Below are positions 57,551 through 64,000 of a stretch of DNA of 64,000 nt, in pieces (position 1 is the first letter of the stretch; each line of letters starts with the position of its first letter). The DNA lies in the NCBI GenBank assembly GCA_021234155.1, contig JAJEKV010000039.1, positions 3,890,745-3,954,744 on the forward strand, in the 5' to 3' direction. The notes below the pieces were generated by a model that worked only from the letters and a program-made list of their open reading frames with translations, had not been told where the DNA came from and searched no databases. Origin of the DNA: Isoetes taiwanensis (lineage: Eukaryota; Streptophyta; Lycopodiopsida; Isoetales; Isoetaceae). Made by a program: the position numbers and the translations under genes.

Positions 57551-58049
57551 TTCTACCCCCCTTAGAATAATGTTGTCCTCAGCATTAAGGATGGGAGAGA
57601 GAATCATTAGTAAAAGAAAAGGAGAGTAGATACTTTATTATAAAATATAGGAGGTTACAAAAAGATCATGAATGATTAAAGTTGCGGACCGGAGTCCTTT
57701 CACAACATAACTTAACACACTGATTATGCATGACAACAAGCCCCTAAGTGGACCATAAAGACATAGATAAAAAAAGCATATCATGACTCCGAAAGTGAGT
57801 CATCCAAAACTGCAGATGCTGCTGTGTGCACCACACACATGCAGAATGACAGTACATCAGTAATCAAAATAATTATAGAAAGTTGTGGTTGAAGGGACCA
57901 CCCCCTTAATAAGGAAATAAAAAAAAAACTGAAATAAAGGGAATCCTATAATGCCTAGGGCTTGTAAGTCGTCGCGGCATACGGAATGGCATCGTTCCTA
58001 TTTTAGCCGGAGATGGTTGCGGCCTAAATGCTAAAATGCAATCCCCCTC

Positions 58050-59820
58050 AATCCTAGGATGCGTCTACGCCAACCCCCCTGCATGATCCTTGTCATCTAC
58101 TGCACAATAACATACTATTGGAGTCGGAGTCGATAGCATCGTGGATGGTCCGCCCCTGATATTGTTGCATGAAGTCAGGGTAAGCCTTGTCAAGGTCTTG
58201 TTTAAGGACCCAGGTAGCATCCTCCGTAGGTAAATGTTTCCACTTACCAAATACTGCAATATCTGGGTTCTTCTGGTTTGTTTATATGCTTTGCGAAGGA
58301 GAGCCTCTGGAACAATTTCCAATTGCTCGTTTGTCATCTCCAGAAGAGTTGGTGTATCAAGAATCTCATGAGGATCCAGAGTATACTTCTTCAGAAGGCT
58401 TACGTGGAAGACTTTGTGTACTTTTAGATGAGCAGGTAAGTTTAACTTATATGCTTGAGGACCTATCCGTTCAATGATCTGAAAGGGTTTTACCCATCGT
58501 GGTGCCAGCTTCTTGCAATTCCCAATTTTAAACTTGGCCTGCTTAATCTTAATCTTCAACCACACAGATTCACCAACCTGAAACTCACGCAGGGTACGGT
58601 GTCTATCTGCTAAACTCTTTTGGCGACTTTGTGCAGCCAAGAGATATCCTCGTATTTCCTAAACCAAAACTTGCATATTTGTAAGCAACTGTTGTGAAAC
58701 TGCCACTTTGGAAACTGGGTTATGCCATGTATCTGGAGTAAGACATTGATAACCATAAGTGATCGTAAAAGGAGACATCCTTGAGGACTCCTGTCTGGTA
58801 CTATTATGAGCAAATTATACCAAATGAATGTAATCTGCCCATTGAGATTGCTTATTCTAGATATAATTCCGCAGCACATCATCAATAATTCTATTGGTAC
58901 GTTCTGACTGCCCACTCTGTCTGAGGGTGATAGGCCGTGCTCATGGCAAGCTTGGTTTGTATAGTGCAGAAGAAGTCCTTCCAAAAAGCACTGACAGATT
59001 TGGTATCATGATCCGAAATAATGGTGCTGGCATCCCACGGAGCCGGAAGATCTTCTTGGAGAATAAAAGTGTCGTATCCAAGGCAGTGTCGGTGGTATGA
59101 CATGACAAGAAATGTGTCATTTTGGAAAGCTTGTCAACTACCACCATCAAGGCGTCAAATCCACGAAGTGTGCGTGGGAGACCGACAATAAAGTCCATGG
59201 TAATGACTTCCCATTTCGCATTGGGGATGTCTAAAGGCTCCAGTGTACCTGGTATTCTTAGTTGTCCTGCCTTTGTCTGCTGGCAAAATTGGCACTGTTT
59301 AATGTCGCGCGCAATATGCTTCTTCATACCAGGCCAAAAGTAACTGGATCTTATCTTGAAATATATTTTCATAAATCCGGTGCAACCCGCAACAGGACTA
59401 TTATGCGTCTCATGGAGAATAAGCCGTCTAACTCCTGATGAGTCGGGTACACATAACTTGTCGCGGTAATATAAAAGATTACCGTCCTTCTTATAATGCC
59501 TAAATGTATTCCTCTCCTTATCTGTCCTGGCCTCTTTAGAAAGGCTGGCCCACACTTCATTGAACTCGGGGTCCGTTGGAAGAGATTTTTCAATAGTCTT
59601 CCCAAATTCATTTGTAAGAGTTGCAATGGGTTCGGGTGGTCAATGGATGCCGAGATAAGGCATCTGCAACGACATTATGTTTATCAGATTTATACAGAAC
59701 TTCAAAGTCATATTCCTTCAAAAATTCTCCGTTGCCGAAGATTGAGATTTGCTTGTGTGAAGATATATTGTGTGAGGTCTCGAAATTATGCTTTTCTAGC
59801 TTATAGATCTATAGGGTTTC
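58050..59820 (-). pseudogene. Ty3/gypsy element 2: RNase H end, integrase, chromodomain
   Basis: Minus strand from 59820: RNase H end (FEVLYKSDKHNVVADALSRH region, ~59700), integrase zinc domain with GMKKHIARDIKQCQFCQQTK, core with WEVITMDFIVGLPRTLRGFD and VVVDKLSKMTHF, STAYHPQTE (~58930), a C-terminal domain (58640-58260) with VWLKIKIKQAKFKIGNCKKL and LKVHKVFHVSLLKKYT, and a frame-shifted chromodomain (KWKHLPTEDATWVLKQDL, ~58240). Gag, protease and RT are absent: similarity stops near 59820, just before the TA microsatellite. Several stops; inactive. Confidence 0.85.
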
Positions 59821-60004
59821 CTGATCGCAACTACATGTAGCACCTATCAACTAATCCCTAGGCTAGCCCCATCTCCGGAAGCAAGCCCGTACAATTATCT
59901 TAGTTTAGTTATCTTCAGTTATTCATGTTCCTTATAATTACCAATTCTTTCAAATGGAAAGATAGAATCTAGAAAGGAGAAGATTTGTGTTTCTATCTCC
60001 AACA

Positions 60005-60005
<1 letters not shown>

Positions 60006-60088
<83 letters not shown>
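60006..60088. repeat. (TA)n microsatellite
   Basis: About 41 uninterrupted TA units. It adjoins the truncation point of gypsy element 2. The apparent Tyr/Ile reading frame is an artefact. Confidence 0.95.
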
Positions 60089-60090
<2 letters not shown>

Positions 60091-60109
60091 AGTCTTTGTA
60101 CTATGTAGG

Positions 60110-60445
60110 GCCTATACGAGTTGAATGTATCTATTCTGAGGATTATCTCAAAATTCCTCTAGATTCCTCAAGATTCTATGTGAAATCTCCTAGATTCTCT
60201 TAGTTTCTACGAAGATTCCTCTAGATTCTCCAAGATTCTATCAAGATAACCCTAGCTTCTCAAACATTTAATGAAGACTCCCCCCATAGATTTCGTTAAG
60301 ATTCTCTTGCGATTCCTCTAGATCCCCAAAGATTGTCCTAACATTCCTCTTGATTCCCCAAGATTCTTGGTACATTCTTCTAAGTACCCTTAGATTCTAT
60401 AACGATTCTACTAGTTTCTTAAAGATTTTACGAGGACTCTGTTAA
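60110..60445. repeat. GATTC(C)TCTAGATTC satellite-like array
   Basis: A drifting 10-12 bp motif, AGATTCCTCTAGATTCTC, is the reverse complement of the GAATCTAGAGGAATCT motif in the array at 2490-3775. Two members of one repeat family therefore lie near the two ends of the window in opposite orientation. Confidence 0.65.
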
Positions 60446-60587
60446 ATTTCCCATTATTTTACGAGTTGTATAGGTTAAATTTAATGTTTCATTTAACAAA
60501 CATCTTCTCATGCAGTTTCACTTATATAATTGGAATTCAATCACACAAATAGGAGTATACATCTAGACCAAACTCATGAAGATTTAG

Positions 60588-61604
60588 CTAAACCCATTGC
60601 TCGATATTCATCTAATGACCATCTTGACACAACAAATGAGGTGTTGCATTTCCAGATTCCACTTCTAATTTCCTTGTTAAAACACTAATTATGCCATTAT
60701 GCCATCCCTCAGCTTGTCGGAAGCTCGCCATTGTTTCTTGATGAAAGCATTTTTGCAGGATATCATGAACAAATAAGGTTAGCATTGCTTATGTTTGTTG
60801 TATCATGTTAGTTCTAATTCCTCCATTTGCCAACTTATGAAACGAGTACTTGCATTTAGGGACATAGAAGATATAGTCTTTCTTGCACTGCAACAGCATG
60901 AAGTTTATGACAAAATTGTACAGGGAAGACGATGTAAATTTGAATCAAATAGACCACATCCAATTTTGTTTGAAGGATCTCTCCATGCAATTAATGGGAT
61001 AACGTAATATTACAGACATAACAAACAATACAACGGATGTGATAATGAAGCTAAACCCATTGCTCGATATTCATCTAATGACAATATGGACACAACAAAG
61101 CAAATGAGGTGTTGCATTTCTAGATTCCGCTTCTAATTTCCTTGTTAAAACACTAATTATGCTATTATGCCATCCCTCAGCTTGTCGGAAGCTCGCCATT
61201 GTTTTTTGGTGAAAGTATTTTTGCAGGATATCATGAACAAATAAGGTTAGCATTGCTTATGTTTGTTGTATCATGTTAAATCTAATTCCTCCATTTGCCA
61301 ACTTATGAAACGAGTACTTGCATTTAGGGACATAGAAGATATAGTATTTCTTGCACTGCAACAGAATGAAGTTTATGACAGAATTGTTCCTCCATTCGCC
61401 AACTTATGAAACGAGCACTTGCATTTAGGGACATAGAAGATATAGTATTTCTTGCACTGCAACAGAATGAGTACAGGGAAGACGATGTAAATTTGAATCA
61501 AATAAGACCACATCCAATTTTGTTTGAAGGATCTCTCCATGCAATTAATGGGATAACGTAATATTACAGACACAACAAACAATACAACAGATGTGATAAT
61601 GAAG
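60588..61604. repeat. Tandem duplication (463 and 554 bp copies)
   Basis: Copy 1 is 60588-61050 and copy 2 is 61051-61604; both run from CTAAACCCATTGCTCGATAT to GATGTGATAATGAAG. Copy 2 contains an extra ~84-bp internal repeat (CCTCCATT(T/C)GCCAACTTATG...CAACAGAATGA). A plus-strand frame in copy 1 (KRVLAFRDIEDIVFLALQQH) is disrupted in copy 2 and matches no family I know. Confidence 0.85.
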
Positions 61605-63200
61605 CAAATACAGAAAACCTTGTTCCTAGTCATTTCAAATGTCGTGGCCTGAAAACGAAGTGTCTCTCCTCCACACATAGCTTCAAGCTGATTTTCAGTT
61701 ACACTTAGTATATTTCACATTTGCCGTTCGTTGAATTAGGTATGAAGACATTTTGAAAAACCATTGGGATAATTTGTCAGAGTCAAATGTACAATAATAG
61801 TTACCCAGAATCTTGTAAATTCACACCTTGACAGTAAGACGTGCCGCCAAAAGCACTGAAATTTGTTTGCCTTCTTTTTCTCATTCACCATAGAGTCTAT
61901 ATCTTGCCTCTCAAATGATTCAGGCGCAATTAAAAAACAATAGAAAAGCAATATCATCTTCCATAATGAGTTTCTTATTGCCAGACTTCCATGATAACAA
62001 ATCCTCTGCATATTAACTTGGAATCTGGAATGTCCACTCCCGCTGGAGCCATCTGCTGACACCTATCTCCCACAATAAGCCCTCTAACAACATGTAATTT
62101 TTCTTTCGATGGCCGATAATATGCACATACATTGATCTGACGCAGAACATACCATGCAGTCTCAAAGCTCGATTTACATGGGTCGTCATGTTTGGCTAAA
62201 AATTTAGAGCATAATTACCCTTGATATATTACAACCCTCAGGGCATTCTTATCCTTCACAAGTGCACTGAAGTGCCAGATTATCCTTAACAAAGTTCATA
62301 GCCACCACAAAAAACTCTATAGGCAGCACTTCGGACCTTCACCATGGCACCAGTATAGAAGCTTCGCCATTGCTAAAAAATACACAAAAGCACATTTAGA
62401 TGACCTACTGGCTGAAAAACAAAAACAGAACAATGATAAACTCAAAATAGTTTTACAAATTTAAACATCAACTTGCATTGTACTCACCTTAACATACGAA
62501 ATAAAGCTGTCAAAAATTACTTCCTTTGTATTGCCATAACAACAAAGCTTCCTCTACTTTGCAACCAGGCGGCCATTCAAATGAAGAGCTGAATAAGCAA
62601 ACAGACCATGTTCGATAATTCCAAGATGTTTGGATACAATCTGCATTTCTTACAACCTGCAGCAGAGTGATAATTGATTGAGACACAAGTTCCTTTTCTG
62701 CTTCTAATTGCGTTCGCTTAAATAACTGCCTTGAGATGTTTTAAATGCATCATTATATTTTGTATGTACTAGTTATGGAGAAACCATCTAGCCATCACAC
62801 TTACAATATTGACATTTATGCATAGCTGCAAACAGAACACTCAAATAAATTCCCCAACAATAAGAAACTTACAGCCATGAGGTCTAATGCTGCCTACCCA
62901 AGCTCAGTTTGCCATTTTCCGTGTTCCCATCTACATTGTTTGCTGGCAAAATTCAGGAACATTATGCGGCAGAGTTTTTGCAGAGCAACAATGCCCAACA
63001 CTTAGCATGACGATGAAGCTATTTGCTAAGATAACCTGTCCAACAAACGATATTATCGTTTACATATTGATTGGAAATATATACATTGCTTCCAAATTGC
63101 TAATTACGTGAGATAGTATCTCAAGTCTTCAGAGAGATAGCACCTAAGAATGTTTTGTTACACATCGCAAGTGCAAAATCAGGTCTGTGCCAATATAAAA
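61605..63200 (-). other. Unassigned minus-strand open segments with splice-like borders
   Basis: Two stretches read like exons but are not recognised: 62195-62060 (after TAAATTTTTAG) with SSFETAWYVLRQINVCAYYR and VVRGLIVGDRCQQMAPAGVD; and 62660-62490 with IVSKHLGIIEHGLFAYSALH, interrupted by one TAG, ending in KEVIFDSFISYVK before GTGAGT. The latter could join a segment near 62380-62290 (QWRSFYTGAMVKVRSAAYRV). They lie downstream of the QTRT1-like exon on the same strand but do not resemble the rest of that enzyme. Confidence 0.25.
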
Positions 63201-63207
63201 GCATCAC

Positions 63208-64000
63208 CTGAGATGTAGCAATCTATCCATCGTAAAGCATGACGCATTGCTTCCTCAATTCGTGGGCCTGCTATTGTAGTTGCCACTACCTCGTCCAATG
63301 CCATAATTATGTCCTCCCCAATCTTATTCTGAAAGCAAGAAGACTGTCAGTAACAGAAGAAATGTAACATGCATCTTACAAATTTAAGGCTATTAGAGAA
63401 ACCAGAATGCATATTGATTCTTCACGATTCAAAAAAATTGATTTCCCATCAACTAGTGACTGATGCACAAATAAAGTACGTCCCTGATGACTAAATCTTT
63501 ACTAGCCTGTCATCTGAACCACTGGCTAAATGATAAGGGCAACGCCTGGTTGGCTTCAACACGACAACCTGGGGCTCTGCCCAGATAGACACAAGGATCA
63601 TGTTGCCTCCATGTCTGCAAACAAGCACAGACTAAACAGAAATACTCAAGCCGATCAATAACTCTGCATAAAATAAAAGGGTTAATTCACAGAACCAAGC
63701 AAAGAATCCGGTTGTGGAAAATCGCAGTGACAGGGGATCGAAAGGGAAGAATACATCAGTCAAGCAAGTCAACCAGCAGCATCTACGATGGCTCTGAATG
63801 ACAGCCGAACAGAAATATGCCGTGCTTAGAAAAAAAACTTACCTCTTTGTTCTTCGAATGAGCCAGAATGGAAACTAGGAGAGACTGTAAGTGATGGAGG
63901 AAGTGAGACCAAATAGAAAATGAAATTGCCAATCCAATCAGACGAAATCCTGGAGTAGCTAAGAGACCAAGGCCAAGCAGAGAATGATAATATTGCAGCA
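63208..64000 (-). CDS. QTRT1: Queuine tRNA-ribosyltransferase (TGT)-like gene, 5' exons only
   Basis: The exon 63328-63208 (acceptor CTTTCAG, donor GTGATG) encodes 40 residues, NKIGEDIIMALDEVVATTIA then GPRIEEAMRHALRWIDCYIS, matching the (I)GaDIxMxLDdVV...GPRvEEAMxRslRWlDrCI block of eukaryotic tRNA-guanine transglycosylase. The enzyme swaps guanine 34 for queuine in GUN-anticodon tRNAs. The Asp in LDEV corresponds to the base-binding Asp of bacterial TGT, and the Val after it (Cys in bacteria) is the eukaryotic, queuine-using form. Upstream, an exon at 63614-63503 (acceptor TTTGCAG, donor GTAAAG) has an ATG at 63601 and joins in frame but does not resemble the enzyme; a leader exon with donor GTAAGT ends at 63843. 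As modelled, the protein lacks the ~110 N-terminal residues with the catalytic LTDSGGFQ-type region, and no following exon was found. A fragment or pseudogene, or 5' exons beyond 64000, are equally possible. Confidence 0.6.

Noticed and set aside
59985-60203. Tyr-Ile repeat protein
   Set aside because: Translation of the (TA)n microsatellite.
60795-61007. Gene in the duplicated block (KRVLAFRDIEDIVFLALQQH)
   Set aside because: The frame is disrupted in the second copy and no family is recognised.
1-64000. CRISPR arrays, bacterial operons, rRNA genes
   Set aside because: None seen; direct repeats here are tandem without unique spacers, and spliced plant genes show the DNA is nuclear.

Overview
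This is nuclear DNA of a land plant with a large, repeat-filled genome. The evidence is a GIGANTEA gene with ordinary plant introns, plant-type LTR retrotransposons primed by initiator tRNA-Met, CACTA, MULE and Helitron pieces, a plant UDP-glycosyltransferase remnant with a complete 44-residue PSPG box, and a legume-type lectin. GIGANTEA is missing from the moss Physcomitrella but present in vascular plants and Marchantia. Together with the low gene density this makes a fern or similar large-genome plant my best guess; that is inference only.

Host genes are few. The left edge (63-849, minus) holds the first three coding exons of GIGANTEA, with an evening element about 460 bp upstream of the start. 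At 51492-52418 (plus) is an intact, intronless, secreted and probably GPI-anchored L-type lectin. At the right edge (63208-64000, minus) is an exon of the eukaryotic queuine tRNA-ribosyltransferase, in a gene model whose 5' end lacks the usual catalytic N-terminus.

Nearly everything else is mobile DNA, much of it nested. A decayed chromodomain Ty3/gypsy element fills about 5350-11700 (minus). A TTAA-flanked piggyBac-like MITE (16591-17563) is followed by a MULE (17720-21551, 9-bp TSD) carrying a broken glycosyltransferase fragment. LINE pieces lie at 21565-21965, 24000-25845, 30405-31135 and 54330-55275. A further LINE is split by a complete Ty1/copia element (32221-44529, TSD GCAGC) whose protease-integrase region is replaced by about 8.5 kb of Helitron and host-like sequence. 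A second copia (46628-49560), a DUF7869-like transposase remnant (53304-54310) and a second gypsy element (56055-59820) follow.

The most unusual locus is 11.9-15.2 kb on the minus strand. It contains a decayed gene with an H3-like N-terminal tail (MARTKCTARK), then about 200 residues of very acidic and basic spacer, then a clear histone H3 fold with canonical loop-1 length. Beside it are three 200-bp-spaced imperfect palindromes and a second decayed gene ending in a short basic domain behind a GG-S site. This looks like the remains of a mobile or virus-like unit carrying an expanded histone H3; the viral idea is a hypothesis, while the histone homology is read directly from the sequence.
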